Assembly: GCF_018403265.1 (NCBI RefSeq)
Contig: NZ_BOSI01000011.1
Span: forward strand, 1 to 64,000
DNA length: 64,000 nt
Source of the DNA: Paenibacillus sp. J31TS4
Lineage (GTDB): Bacteria; Bacillota; Bacilli; Paenibacillales; NBRC-103111
Direction: 5' to 3'
Part shown: positions 42,092-51,521 of the stretch, one piece after another
Layout: the number at the start of each line of letters is the position of its first letter
Numbering within the stretch: the first letter of the stretch is position 1
Position numbers and translations under genes: made by a program
Notes under the pieces: model-generated
Told to the model about the DNA's origin: nothing
The model's database searches: none
The model's input: only the letters and a program-made list of their open reading frames with translations

Positions 42092-43558
42092 GTGGATTGC
42101 GAGAATTTGGCTCTGCATACAGATAAATACCAGATCAACATGATGTACGCGCATTGGCGCAACGGAACGCACAACCGGAAGGCGGTGTTCGACGCGTTCT
42201 TCCGCAAGCTGCCGTTCGGCAACGGCTTTGCGGTGTTCGCCGGGCTGGAGCGGATCGTCAACTACCTGAACGCACTGCGGTTCGATGAGCAGTCGATCGC
42301 TTACCTGGCCGAGCAGGAGGAGAATTACGACCCGGCGTTTTATGACGAGCTGCGGGCGTTCCGGTTCACGGGGAACCTGTTCTCGGTCCGGGAGGGCCAG
42401 CTCGTGTTCCCGAACGAGCCGCTCATCCGCGTCGAGGCGAGGGTATTCGAGGCGCAGCTGATCGAAACGGCGCTTCTGAACTTCATGAACTTCCAGACGC
42501 TGCTGGCGACCAAGGCGGCCCGCATCAAGCAGGTGGCGAGCACCGAGACCCTGCTCGAGTTCGGCACGCGCCGCGCCCAGGAAGCAGATGCGGCGATCTG
42601 GGGCGCCCGCTCAGCCTATATCGCCGGCTTCCACGGCACCTCCAACATGCGGGCGGGCATGATGTTCGGCATTCCGACTAAGGGAACTCACGCCCACGCC
42701 TGGGTGCAGGATCATGCAACGGAGGAGGAAGCGTTCCGCCGGTTCGCCGACGCCCTGCCGGACGAATCGGTGCTGCTCGTGGATACGTACGATACGCTGC
42801 GCAGCGGCGTGCCGAACGCGATCAAGACGGCCTGTTATCTGCAGGAGAAGGGCAAGCGGCTCAAGGGCATCCGGCTGGATAGCGGCGACCTCGCCTACCT
42901 GTCCATCCAGGCGCGCAAAATGCTGGACGAAGCCGGTCTGACCGACGCGACCATTACGGCTTCGAACGATCTGGACGAGAATACGATTCTCGACCTGAAG
43001 GCGCAGGGAGCGCGGATCGACGTCTATGGGGTCGGCACCCAGCTCATCACGGCGGGGGACCAGCCGTCTCTCGGCGGGGTCTACAAGCTGGTCGCGCGGG
43101 AAGACGACGAAGGCTACGTGCCGGCGATCAAAATCTCGGGCAATCCGGAGAAGATCACGAACCCGGGCATCAAGAACATCTACCGGATTCTCAACAAGAA
43201 GACGGGGAAGGCCGAAGGCGACTACATTACGCTCGCTGACGAGCAGCTGGACGAAACCCGGCCGCTCAAGCTGTTCAATCCGACCCATACCTTCATTCAG
43301 AAGCGGGTGAAGGATTACCATGCGGTGCCGATTCTTGAGCCGATATACGTAGAGGGCAAGCAGGTCTACCAGCTTCCGACGCTGGAGGAGATCCGGCACT
43401 ACCACGAGGAGCAGCTGCAGCAGTTCTGGCCGGAATACTTGCGCAAGCTGAATCCGGAGGAATATCCGGTCGACCTGAGCGAAGCGCTCTGGGAGCTGAA
43501 GATGCAGCTCATTCGCGAGCATCTGGATGCTTCCGGCGATTCGGACGGGAAGGAATAG
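42092..43558 (+). CDS. pncB: nicotinate phosphoribosyltransferase
   Basis: Joins nicotinate to PRPP to give nicotinate mononucleotide. From the GTG at 42092 (VDCENLALHTDKYQINMMYA) the product is 488 residues, the usual Firmicute length. Landmarks are HTDKYQINMMYAHW, FGTRRAQEADAAIWGARSAY, GFHGTSNMRAGMMFGIPTKG (with GTHAHAW after it) and GIRLDSGDLAYLS. AAGGAGG overlaps the end of pncA. The frame is open up to 42014 inside pncA, but the family match begins at the GTG. Confidence 0.95.
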   Translation: MDCENLALHTDKYQINMMYAHWRNGTHNRKAVFDAFFRKLPFGNGFAVFAGLERIVNYLNALRFDEQSIAYLAEQEENYDPAFYDELRAFRFTGNLFSVREGQLVFPNEPLIRVEARVFEAQLIETALLNFMNFQTLLATKAARIKQVASTETLLEFGTRRAQEADAAIWGARSAYIAGFHGTSNMRAGMMFGIPTKGTHAHAWVQDHATEEEAFRRFADALPDESVLLVDTYDTLRSGVPNAIKTACYLQEKGKRLKGIRLDSGDLAYLSIQARKMLDEAGLTDATITASNDLDENTILDLKAQGARIDVYGVGTQLITAGDQPSLGGVYKLVAREDDEGYVPAIKISGNPEKITNPGIKNIYRILNKKTGKAEGDYITLADEQLDETRPLKLFNPTHTFIQKRVKDYHAVPILEPIYVEGKQVYQLPTLEEIRHYHEEQLQQFWPEYLRKLNPEEYPVDLSEALWELKMQLIREHLDASGDSDGKE

Positions 43559-43929
43559 CAGGAAAAGGGAGCGGGAGCTTCCGCCCCACCCCGGAGGGTG
43601 GGCCGACGGCTCTAAGCTCAGCCGTTTCCTACGGAAGAATCGAGCAAACTTCCAGCCGTGGCCGGAGCCCCGGCCACAAAAGAAAGCAAAAAGAAAGGAC
43701 CGAACGGCGGCTGCCGGTTCGGTCCTTATGTATAACGGAAACGTCCTGCTGCAAGATGGCTGAAAGGCGGGCGGGCGGCTTGGTGCCGCTGCAGCCGCGA
43801 GGTGCGTGCCCTTCCCGCAGCTAGACAGCTATCGGATGCTCGGCCCAAATCCGGCTCACGCCGGGTCCCGGTTCCGCTCGGTTAAGGGTAGGGCGGACGG
43901 GACCGGACCGAGAGGTCGGGCGATGCTAG
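43559..43929. other. convergent intergenic region, pncB / cvfC-like gene
   Basis: No gene supported. It contains the hairpin at 43697; the rest is GC-rich and without visible elements. Confidence 0.45.
43697..43728 (+). terminator. probable terminator after pncB
   Basis: GGACCGAAC/GTTCGGTCC arms with a GC-rich inner stem, followed only by TTATG. Read on the minus strand it is followed by TTTCTTTTTG, a better U-tract, so it may mainly serve minus-strand transcripts. Confidence 0.65.
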
Positions 43930-45114
43930 CTACCGGTCGCGGTTGGTCATCTGCTGCCAGACGGAGCCTTGGGCCTCCTCGCCGCCCTCGATCCGCTCGA
44001 TGGCGAGGCGGATCTGCATACGGACCTCGAATTCGGGGTCCTCGGAGGCGGCGCGCAGTCCTTCGAGCGCCGATTCGTCGCCCTGCTCGAAGAGGAAGCG
44101 GGCGGCCCGCCAGCGGACCAGCTTGTTCGGGTCCTGCAGCGCCTGCAGCATCGGGCCGATCGCCTCGGGGCTGCCGATGTCCGACAGTGTGTCTCCGGCG
44201 GTGCGGCGGACGGCCACCGACTTGTCGCGCAGCGCGCGGAACAGGAACGGCAGCACCTCCGGCGTCTTGATGTCGCCGAGGTAGACCGTCGCCAGGCGCC
44301 GGATCGACATCTGCGGATCGTCGAGCGCACGGGCGAGCAGCGGAATCGCCTCCTCGTCCGGCGAGAACCGCTCCAGCGCGGCGAACCGGACTCGCCAATC
44401 GTCGCTCTGCAGCGCCTCGGCGAGATGGGCTCTCGCTTCCGTTCCGTCATGGCCCGCCGGCTTCTTGGCTTCGGCGGCTGCCTCGGGATCGGCTGCTTCG
44501 GCAGGGGTCATCGCCATCGCTTCTTTGACGAGCTCCGTCAGCCGGCTCTCATCATAGGCCGCTTCCAATTCGCGGACGATCTCGGCGAGAACGTCGTCCA
44601 GCTCTCCGTAGCGGACGCCGTGCTCCACCAGCTTCCGTTCCGTTATCAGGTTGGGAGAGGCGGCACCGGCCTCCATCGCGGCGTTCGCGAACCGTTCGGG
44701 CAGGGCAGCCCGCCGTTCCTCGCCGCCGCTCTTGACCCGCACCTGCATCGGGATGGCGCGGAACATCTGAACGAGCACGGTCACCTCGCCGAACGCGTCC
44801 CCGGCCCCTTCGGCACCGGGGCCGACGCCGGCCGGCGCCTGGCGGTCGAATTCGCTGCTCTCGCCAAGAATGCCGCGGGCTTCCCTCAGAATCCGCTGCC
44901 AATCTCCCTTCGGATGGCGGTCCAAGGCAATAAAATCGGCTGTATGAAAGACGCCCGTCACGCCGTCGATGGCCAGCAGGCCGCGCAGCGGCTCGGGTGC
45001 CTTGTCCCGCTCTGCGGCGGCAAACGCTCTGCGAACCCCGATCGGAAGCGACTCGTCCATGTTCAGCTTCATGGAATTCGGGCTTGGCGTTGGTTCTATA
45101 GATACGATTTTCAT
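43930..45114 (-). CDS. CvfC-like protein: Nfu-N domain plus HEAT repeats
   Basis: A 394-residue cytoplasmic protein of the conserved 'virulence factor C' type (YpgR in B. subtilis). The first 90 residues match the Nfu N-terminal scaffold domain (VSIEPTPSPNSMKLNMDESL, then GVTGVFHTADFIALDRH), without the CxxC iron-sulfur part. A linker follows, and residues about 225-385 are five HEAT-like repeats (SDDWRVRFAALERFS, DPQMSIRRLATVYLGD, DKSVAVRRTAGDTLSDIGSP and so on). Biochemical function is unknown; a scaffold role in iron-sulfur or redox biology is guesswork. Confidence 0.85.
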   Translation of the reverse strand: MKIVSIEPTPSPNSMKLNMDESLPIGVRRAFAAAERDKAPEPLRGLLAIDGVTGVFHTADFIALDRHPKGDWQRILREARGILGESSEFDRQAPAGVGPGAEGAGDAFGEVTVLVQMFRAIPMQVRVKSGGEERRAALPERFANAAMEAGAASPNLITERKLVEHGVRYGELDDVLAEIVRELEAAYDESRLTELVKEAMAMTPAEAADPEAAAEAKKPAGHDGTEARAHLAEALQSDDWRVRFAALERFSPDEEAIPLLARALDDPQMSIRRLATVYLGDIKTPEVLPFLFRALRDKSVAVRRTAGDTLSDIGSPEAIGPMLQALQDPNKLVRWRAARFLFEQGDESALEGLRAASEDPEFEVRMQIRLAIERIEGGEEAQGSVWQQMTNRDR

Positions 45115-45203
45115 AGCGTTGTTCGTGCCCTCCTTGCTTTCCAGTGGGTTCTTCCTATATCATAACACATCTTATGATACTCTATAGACAGAGGAGGGGT
45201 TCC

Positions 45204-45785
45204 ATGAATAACCAGAAAGAAGACTATGCAGCTGAGTGGAGCCGGCGCCTTGCGGATGAAGACGTCTACCGGATCGGTCCCAGGCCGGGCTATTCGCCGC
45301 AGATCGGCCAGCTTGTCGCGATGATGGGCTATGCGCGGCATACGACGCTGGCGGCGGTCCGAGGGCTGACGATCCGGGAGCTTGACGTGCGTTTTGACGA
45401 GGCGAGCAATTCGATCGGGATGCTGCTCGGGCATATGGCTGCCGTGGAGGCGATCTACCAGGTACTGACGTTCGACGGCCGTAGCTTTACCGAGGAAGAA
45501 GAGAGCCGCTGGGGGCCCGGCCTTCAGCTCGGCGAGGAAGGAGCCAGGGTTCACCGGGGCCGTTCGCTGGACGAGTATTTGGCCGATCTGGAGGAAGTGC
45601 GCGGCCGAACGCTGCGCGAGCTGGCTCGCTTGGGGGACGACTGGTTGTTCGTGGAGACACCGTTCTGGTACGACAAGCAGGCGAACAACTATTTCAAATG
45701 GTTCCACGTGATCGAGGACGAGCTCAGCCACCGCGGCCAGATCCGCTGGCTGCGCAGGCGCCTGGCGGAAGCGGGTGAGGCCTGA
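45204..45785 (+). CDS. DinB-family protein (DfsB/BstA-like four-helix bundle)
   Basis: A 193-residue protein. Metal-binding histidines appear as LLGHMAAVEAIYQ near residue 72 and HVIEDELSHRGQIRW near 170, the DinB/YfiT pattern; the family includes thiol-dependent transferases. AGAGGAGGGG sits before the ATG at 45204. The frame also opens at 45144, but that part overlaps the promoter strip of the divergent gene. It shares a terminator with the convergent helicase gene. Function unknown. Confidence 0.85.
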   Translation: MNNQKEDYAAEWSRRLADEDVYRIGPRPGYSPQIGQLVAMMGYARHTTLAAVRGLTIRELDVRFDEASNSIGMLLGHMAAVEAIYQVLTFDGRSFTEEEESRWGPGLQLGEEGARVHRGRSLDEYLADLEEVRGRTLRELARLGDDWLFVETPFWYDKQANNYFKWFHVIEDELSHRGQIRWLRRRLAEAGEA

Positions 45786-45860
45786 CGGCTCGAGCGGGGC
45801 GGCCGGAGAGGGCCCGGCTCTGCGCGGGCCTGCGCACCTCGCTCGCTTCGCGGGCACACA

Positions 45861-45908
45861 GAAAGCCGAAAGGACCAGCGGCGAACCGCTGGTCCTTTCG
45901 GCTTTCTT
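45861..45908. terminator. bidirectional terminator with perfect 21-bp arms
   Basis: The left arm starts GAAAGCCGAAAGGACCAGCG and is matched base for base on the right around loop CGAA. It lies between the convergent DinB and helicase genes. The U-tract is weak (TTTC then TTGCC), but the stem is exceptionally long. Confidence 0.8.
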
Positions 45909-45941
45909 GCCTGCGAAGCTACGCTCGGCCGCGCACTGGCG

Positions 45942-47432
45942 TCAGCGCCCGCGCCGCCCGCGGCCGCCGCCGGGCCGTTCGCCGCGTGTGCCGGAGCGCC
46001 CGCCCGCGGCAGGCTTGCCGGAGCGGCCCGCGCCGCCTTCGGCGCCAGGCTTGGCGAAGCGCCCGCCGGGCTGCGCGGCAGCGCCAGCTCCACGTGCGCC
46101 GGAGCGTCCGCCGGGCTGTGCGGAAACGCCGGCGCTGCGTGTGCCGGGCCGCCTGCCAGCGGCCGGCTTGCCGGAGCGTCCGCGACCCGCGCCGCCTTCG
46201 TTGCCGGACTTTGCGAAGCGCCCGCCGGCACGCGCGGCAGTGCCGGCTCCGCGCCGTCCTTGCTCCGGCTTCTCGTTTCCTCCGCCGGCCCCGCCCGGCT
46301 TCGCAGCCCGGGCTCCGACCTGCGCCGCCTCCTTGCGGAGCACCTCGCGCATGCCGCGCTCGATCTTCTCGAGATACATCGCATCGCGCGGTGCAGCGAA
46401 CGTGACGGCGACGCCGCGTTCGCCGGCTCGTCCGGTTCGGCCGATCCGATGGATGTAGGTTTCGGTATCGTGGGGGATGTCGTAGTTGTAGACGTGCGTG
46501 ACTCCCTCCACATCAAGCCCGCGGGCCGCCATATCGGTGGCGACGAGCAGCTGTATCTTCGCTTCGCGGAACCGCTTCATGACCTGCTCCCGCTTGGCCT
46601 GGGTCAGATCGCCGTGCAGCTCGTCCGACAGGAAGCCGCGTTCCTGAAGCGAAGCGTTCAGCTTGGAAGCGCGGACTTTGGTCCGGCAGAAGATCATGGC
46701 CAGGTACGGATTTTGCTCCTGAACCGCCTTGCAGAGCGCATCCAGCTTCTGACGGTCGGTTGTCTGGATGACGACCTGCTCGATCGCCTCCACGGTTCGT
46801 CTCTCGGGGTCGATGCGAATATCGACCGGATCGTTCGTGTATCGTCTCGCCAGCGAGCGGACCGCTTCCGGCATCGTGGCCGAGAACAGGAGAGTCTGGC
46901 GGTCCGAAGAGGTCTGGGCAATCAGCTCCTCGACCTCGGCGAGGAAGCCCATATGCAGCATCTGGTCTGCTTCGTCCAGTACGAGCACGTCGAGCTTGCC
47001 GAAGTGGATGCTTCCCCGGCGCAAGTGATCGAGCAGACGACCCGGTGTCCCGACAATGACGTGCACGCTGCCATCCTCAAGCCGCTTCAATTGCCGCTCG
47101 ACGTCCTGCCCGCCGTAGACGGCGAGCACGTTGGCGTCCACAACCGGGCCGAGTCTGGACGTTTCCTCCGTGATCTGCAGCGCCAGCTCCCGCGTAGGAG
47201 AGATAATAAGGGCTTGCACCGCTTTTTTGCGGGGGTTCAGCTTTTGAAGAATCGGAAGGACGAACGCCAGCGTTTTGCCGGTTCCCGTCTGCGCCTGAGC
47301 CACGACATCGCGTCCCGACAGAATGGCGGGGATCGCCTGCTCTTGGACGGGCGTCGGATGGACGATCCCGTCCGCCCGCAGCCGCTCGTTTAATTCGCTG
47401 CTTATTCCGAATGCCGTAAATGGGTTAGGCAT
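45942..47432 (-). CDS. DEAD-box ATP-dependent RNA helicase with Gly/Arg-rich tail
   Basis: Unwinds structured RNA, for example in mRNA decay, ribosome assembly or cold adaptation. From ATG 47432 (MPNPFTAFGISSEL, AAAGGAG nine bases upstream) it is 496 residues. All core motifs are seen: Q motif HPTPVQEQAIP, AQTGTGKT, PTRELALQ, VLDEADQM, LFSATMP, ARGLDVEGV and HRIGRTGR. The core ends near residue 375. The tail from about 390 is made of imperfect repeats such as GGRFAKxGxEGGAGR and SGKPAAGxRxGTR, an RGG-like RNA-binding region. Closest in layout to CshA/RhlE types. Confidence 0.95.
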   Translation of the reverse strand: MPNPFTAFGISSELNERLRADGIVHPTPVQEQAIPAILSGRDVVAQAQTGTGKTLAFVLPILQKLNPRKKAVQALIISPTRELALQITEETSRLGPVVDANVLAVYGGQDVERQLKRLEDGSVHVIVGTPGRLLDHLRRGSIHFGKLDVLVLDEADQMLHMGFLAEVEELIAQTSSDRQTLLFSATMPEAVRSLARRYTNDPVDIRIDPERRTVEAIEQVVIQTTDRQKLDALCKAVQEQNPYLAMIFCRTKVRASKLNASLQERGFLSDELHGDLTQAKREQVMKRFREAKIQLLVATDMAARGLDVEGVTHVYNYDIPHDTETYIHRIGRTGRAGERGVAVTFAAPRDAMYLEKIERGMREVLRKEAAQVGARAAKPGGAGGGNEKPEQGRRGAGTAARAGGRFAKSGNEGGAGRGRSGKPAAGRRPGTRSAGVSAQPGGRSGARGAGAAAQPGGRFAKPGAEGGAGRSGKPAAGGRSGTRGERPGGGRGRRGR

Positions 47433-47611
47433 CTGTACAACTCCTTTGGGTAATTCGAATCCCAATGATTGTACCACGAAATGGAGAAGGGCACGAACAT
47501 CCGCTACATTTAAATGTAGAAAAGTCTCCCGTTTTCCTCTTATTGGAACAGGTCATTCAAGACGGTGCCGAGATGGGATGAATCTCTACTATAAATATAG
47601 GAAAGCTATCC

Positions 47612-48322
47612 TTACCGGTTTCGGGCCGATTGAGGGAGTACGTTTCCATTGCCGCCGAACAGGCGGTTCACCATTTTATTGAAGTCTTCCGCATACCCGT
47701 CCAGCGGGTGGCCCTTCCAGCTTTCCTGCGCATACATATTCATCTGGTTGATGAACTCGCGGTTTGCCGAGATGTGAACCTCCACGACAGCCGGATGGTA
47801 AGCCCGGATCGTCTGGGCAATCCGCTGCTTGAACGCATGCGAGAGGTTCTCCGGCTTGGAGACGGTCCAGTAGTTGTTGATGCCGGTAGCCAAGTCGTTG
47901 GGATTCGCGTATTGGCTGAACGTTTCCGGGTTGTAGCGGCCGAGCGAAGTGCCGGAGTTATTCGTTTCCTGGCGGGGGCCCGAGCCGCCGATCGTACCGG
48001 TAGCCGTGTTGTCGACAAGAATGGCTACATAGGCGTTCTGGTCCGTCAGCATAACCAGCGCCGAGTTCACGCCGTCGATCGCCTCGACCCGGCGGGACAG
48101 CGTCTGGCTGAACATCAGCCTCTTGTTGTCGTGAAGCGTCGGGCCCAACATCCGCGGTCCGTACGCGCGGGACATCTTTTCGTCTTTCGAGGCGCCCTTG
48201 GTGCTGCCGTAATTGTAATTGTTCCGCTTGTCACCGTATTCGTTATAGCCGCAGGCGGATGCAATCAGAAGCATCCCACCGGCAACCGTGGCCGCCGAGA
48301 TCCGTATCCAATTTTTGGTCAT
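47612..48322 (-). CDS. YhcN/YlaJ-family sporulation lipoprotein
   Basis: A 236-residue lipoprotein. The signal peptide ends in LLIASAC, with the cysteine at about residue 24 as the lipidated residue, followed by a polar Asn/Tyr/Gly-rich spacer and the YhcN domain (about 75-210: RRVEAIDGVNSALVMLTDQN, then AYVAILVD). Family members sit in the inner spore membrane and aid germination or outgrowth. GGGGAGGAG precedes the ATG at 48322; an earlier frame start at 48364 is less likely. This gene is good evidence for an endospore former. Confidence 0.9.
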   Translation of the reverse strand: MTKNWIRISAATVAGGMLLIASACGYNEYGDKRNNYNYGSTKGASKDEKMSRAYGPRMLGPTLHDNKRLMFSQTLSRRVEAIDGVNSALVMLTDQNAYVAILVDNTATGTIGGSGPRQETNNSGTSLGRYNPETFSQYANPNDLATGINNYWTVSKPENLSHAFKQRIAQTIRAYHPAVVEVHISANREFINQMNMYAQESWKGHPLDGYAEDFNKMVNRLFGGNGNVLPQSARNR

Positions 48323-48510
48323 AGTCTGCACTCCTCCCCGGAATCCCGATAATGGTTCTGTCATAGGTTTAGGATTGATTTTTCGACAGGAAATATCCGC
48401 TCGCTTCCGTGGAAAAGCTGCATAAATTAGACAGCTTTAGGAAATAACCAAGAAGGAAAAACTGTGTAGTGGCGGGGATTTAGAACATTGTGTGAACTTT
48501 TCTTGAAAGA

Positions 48511-48539
48511 TTGACAAACAAAGTTAACGAATCTATAGT
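48511..48539 (+). promoter_or_regulatory. SigA promoter of the caa3 oxidase operon
   Basis: A perfect TTGACA, a 17-nt spacer and TATAGT, about 80 bases before ctaC. A second TTGACA (48560-48565) and the symmetric element GTTAACGGTTAAC (48581-48593) lie between it and the gene and may be a regulator site. Confidence 0.75.
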
Positions 48540-48618
48540 TAATAAAGTGATTGCGTCGATTGACAAGGTGTGACATCCGTGTTAACGGTTAACAACTGAC
48601 AAGTGGGGTTGATAAGTG

Positions 48619-49611
48619 ATGAATCGATGGAAATTGTTGTGGCGTCTCATGCCCCTGTTGGCGGTATTGGCGCTAGCCGGATGTGGGGATCCTTCCATAT
48701 CCGCGATTGACCCGCAAGGGCCGGTAGCATCAGAACAGTTCTTCCTGATGAAGCTCAGCCTCGCGGTAATGATCTTCGTTTTTGCGGTGGTCATGATTAT
48801 CTACATATATGTCTTGGTTCGCTACCGCAAGAAGAAGGGCCAAGATCAAATCCCCAAGCAGGTTGAGGGGAACCACGTACTCGAGATTATCTGGACTGTC
48901 ATTCCGATTCTTCTGCTCATCGTCATTGCCGTGCCGACTATCAAGTATACGTTCGAGCACTCCAAGGATCTGAGAGAAGAAGAAGGCGTCGTGCACATTA
49001 AAGTAACCGCTCACCAGTTCTGGTGGCAGTTCGAATATCCGGATAACAACATCAACACCGCGCAGGACATGTACATACCGGTAGGCAAGAGAGTCGCTCT
49101 CGAGCTGACCTCTTCCGACGTGAAGCACTCCTTCTGGGTGCCTGCCCTGGCCGGTAAGATCGACACCAACCCGGGCATGAGCAACATTATGCACCTGCAG
49201 GCCGACAAGCCGGGGATTTACCGCGGCAAGTGCGCCGAGCTGTGCGGCGCGTCCCACTCTCTGATGGACTTCAAGGTTGTCGCCGTCAGCGAAGCGGAGT
49301 ACAACCAATGGGTGGAGGGCAAGAAGACCCCTGCCAAGGTAACCGCAGACACCGCGAAGGGCGAGCAAGTGTTCAAAGACAACTGTCTGTCCTGTCACGC
49401 CGTTGGCGGCGAGGGCGCCGGTCTCGGCCCGAACCTGAACGGCTTTGCGAACCGTACCGAAGTAGCTGGCGTTCTGCCTCACGACGCTGCAAGCGTGAAG
49501 AAGTGGATTCAGGATCCGCAAGCTCAGAAGCCTGGCACTAAGATGCCGAAGGTCAATCTGAACGAAGATCAAGTGGACCAGCTCGTCAAGTACTTAGAAA
49601 CGCTTAAATAA
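48619..49611 (+). CDS. ctaC: cytochrome c oxidase subunit II with fused cytochrome c (caa3)
   Basis: Takes electrons from cytochrome c to the oxidase core. The 330-residue product is a lipoprotein (LALAGC at about residue 20) with two membrane helices (about 38-62 and 85-108). The CuA site is Cys205-x3-Cys209 with His213 and Met216 (CAELCGASHSLM). The C-terminal heme c domain has CLSCH (Cys256, Cys259, His260) and a likely axial Met in GTKMPKV. The fusion marks a caa3-type enzyme. ATG at 48619 or the GTG immediately before it. Confidence 0.97.
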   Translation: MNRWKLLWRLMPLLAVLALAGCGDPSISAIDPQGPVASEQFFLMKLSLAVMIFVFAVVMIIYIYVLVRYRKKKGQDQIPKQVEGNHVLEIIWTVIPILLLIVIAVPTIKYTFEHSKDLREEEGVVHIKVTAHQFWWQFEYPDNNINTAQDMYIPVGKRVALELTSSDVKHSFWVPALAGKIDTNPGMSNIMHLQADKPGIYRGKCAELCGASHSLMDFKVVAVSEAEYNQWVEGKKTPAKVTADTAKGEQVFKDNCLSCHAVGGEGAGLGPNLNGFANRTEVAGVLPHDAASVKKWIQDPQAQKPGTKMPKVNLNEDQVDQLVKYLETLK

Positions 49612-49640
49612 GGACATCTGTAGAAAAGGAGGTTACCACG

Positions 49641-51521
49641 TTGGCTCATTCTCATGCTGTGAAACGATACAGCGGGTTGATGGATTGGCTCACCACCGTC
49701 GACCATAAAAAAATCGGCATTTTATATTTTCTCGCCGGCGGGATCTTCTTCTTAATAGGAGGACTGGAAGCCCTACTGATCCGGATCCAGCTGATGTTTC
49801 CCGACAATCAGATCTTCATCGGCGGAACGTATAACCAGATTTTAACGATGCACGGCACCACCATGATCTTCCTGGCCGCGATGCCGCTACTGTTCGGGTT
49901 TATGAACGCGATCGTGCCGCTCCAGATCGGCGCGCGGGACGTAGCGTTCCCTTTCCTGAACTCCCTGGGCTTCTGGCTGTTCGTGTTCGGGGGACTGCTG
50001 CTTAACCTCAGCTGGTTCCTCGGTGGCGCACCGGACGCAGGCTGGACGGCTTATGCGCCGCTCTCCAGCGATACGAGCCTGAGAGGCGTCGACTTCTACG
50101 CCATGGGCCTTCAGATCGCCGGTCTCGGCACGCTGATCGGGGGCATCAACTTCCTGGTCACGATTATCAACATGCGTGCACCGGGCATGACCTTCATGAG
50201 AATGCCGATGTTCACCTGGACCTCGTTCGTTACATCGGTGCTGATTCTCTTCGCTTTCCCGGCCGTTACCGTTGGTCTGGTCGAGCTCACCTTCGATCGT
50301 CTGTTTGACGGTAACTTCTTCAACGTCAGCAAGGGCGGTAACGAAGTTCTCTGGGAGCACATCTTCTGGATCTTCGGTCACCCTGAGGTTTACATTCTGA
50401 TTCTGCCGGCGTTCGGGATTATCTCCGAAGTCGTATCGACCTTCTCCCGCAAGCGGTTGTTCGGTTACAGCTCGATGGTTTTCGCGACGCTGCTGATCGG
50501 CTTCCTGAGCTTCATGGTTTGGGTTCACCATATGTTTACGACCGGCCTCGGACCGGTAGCGAACGGAATCTTCGCGGTAGCGACGATGGCCATCGCGGTA
50601 CCGACGGGGATTAAGATCTTCAACTGGCTGTTCACGATGTGGGGCGGACAGATTATCTTCAACTCGTCCAATCTGTGGGCGATTGCCTTCATCCCGACGT
50701 TCGTCATGGGCGGAATGACGGGGGTCATGCTGGCGGTGCCCCCGGCGGACTTCCAGTATCATGATTCCTACTTCGTCGTTGCGCACTTCCACTACGTTAT
50801 CGTAGGTGGTCTGATCTTCGGGATCTTCTCCGGGTTCTATTACTGGTGGCCGAAGATGTTCGGCCGGATGCTTCATGAAGGACTCGGCCAATTGAACTTC
50901 TGGACGTTCATGATCGGCTTCCACCTGACCTTCTTCCCGCAGCATTTCCTCGGATTGATGGGAATGCCGCGACGGGTGTTCACGTACGAGACGGGCGTAC
51001 AGCTCGAGATGGGCAACATGGCCAGTTCCATCGGCGCCTTCTTGATGGGCATCGGAACCATCGCCTTCGTGCTTAACATCATCATCACCGCACTGAAGCC
51101 GAAGAACGCTCCGGCCGATCCGTGGGACGGACGTTCGCTCGAGTGGTCGATCCCATCGCCGGCTCCGGAATACAACTTTAAACAAACTCCGCTTGTGCGC
51201 GGTCTGGACGCTTTCTGGAAAGAGAAGCGCGCTGGCAACAAAGAAATGACGCCTGCCGAGCCGATCGGCTCGATCCACATGCCGTCGCCGACGATTCTGC
51301 CGTTTTTCATGTCCGTCGGGCTGTTCATCGCCGGATTCGGCTTCATGTACGCCAAGTACGATTTTGAGAACGGATTGCTGGCCACGCTGTTCGGCAATCA
51401 TATTATCGCGATCATCGGTTTGGTCATTACCTTCCTCTGCATGTTCCTGAGATCGGTATATGACGACCACGGTTGGCATATCGAACCGGAAGAGTTGGAA
51501 GACAAGGGGGTTAAGGCTTAA
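49641..51521 (+). CDS. ctaD: cytochrome c oxidase subunit I
   Basis: Catalytic heme-copper subunit, 626 residues, with about 13-14 membrane helices. Heme a ligands include the His in LTMHGTTMIF. The Cu-B/Tyr loop is FGHPEVYILILPAFG near residue 247, with HH in WVHHMFTTGLG near 296, and the heme pair is HFHYVIVGG near 384. The start is TTG at 49641 with AAGGAGG eight bases upstream. It overlaps ctaE by one base (TAATG). The heme A it needs depends on CtaB, encoded far away at 14.4 kb. Confidence 0.97.
   Translation: MAHSHAVKRYSGLMDWLTTVDHKKIGILYFLAGGIFFLIGGLEALLIRIQLMFPDNQIFIGGTYNQILTMHGTTMIFLAAMPLLFGFMNAIVPLQIGARDVAFPFLNSLGFWLFVFGGLLLNLSWFLGGAPDAGWTAYAPLSSDTSLRGVDFYAMGLQIAGLGTLIGGINFLVTIINMRAPGMTFMRMPMFTWTSFVTSVLILFAFPAVTVGLVELTFDRLFDGNFFNVSKGGNEVLWEHIFWIFGHPEVYILILPAFGIISEVVSTFSRKRLFGYSSMVFATLLIGFLSFMVWVHHMFTTGLGPVANGIFAVATMAIAVPTGIKIFNWLFTMWGGQIIFNSSNLWAIAFIPTFVMGGMTGVMLAVPPADFQYHDSYFVVAHFHYVIVGGLIFGIFSGFYYWWPKMFGRMLHEGLGQLNFWTFMIGFHLTFFPQHFLGLMGMPRRVFTYETGVQLEMGNMASSIGAFLMGIGTIAFVLNIIITALKPKNAPADPWDGRSLEWSIPSPAPEYNFKQTPLVRGLDAFWKEKRAGNKEMTPAEPIGSIHMPSPTILPFFMSVGLFIAGFGFMYAKYDFENGLLATLFGNHIIAIIGLVITFLCMFLRSVYDDHGWHIEPEELEDKGVKA

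Noticed and set aside
49887-51479. 530-codon minus-strand open frame
   Set aside because: Antisense of ctaD, whose own reading has every catalytic motif.
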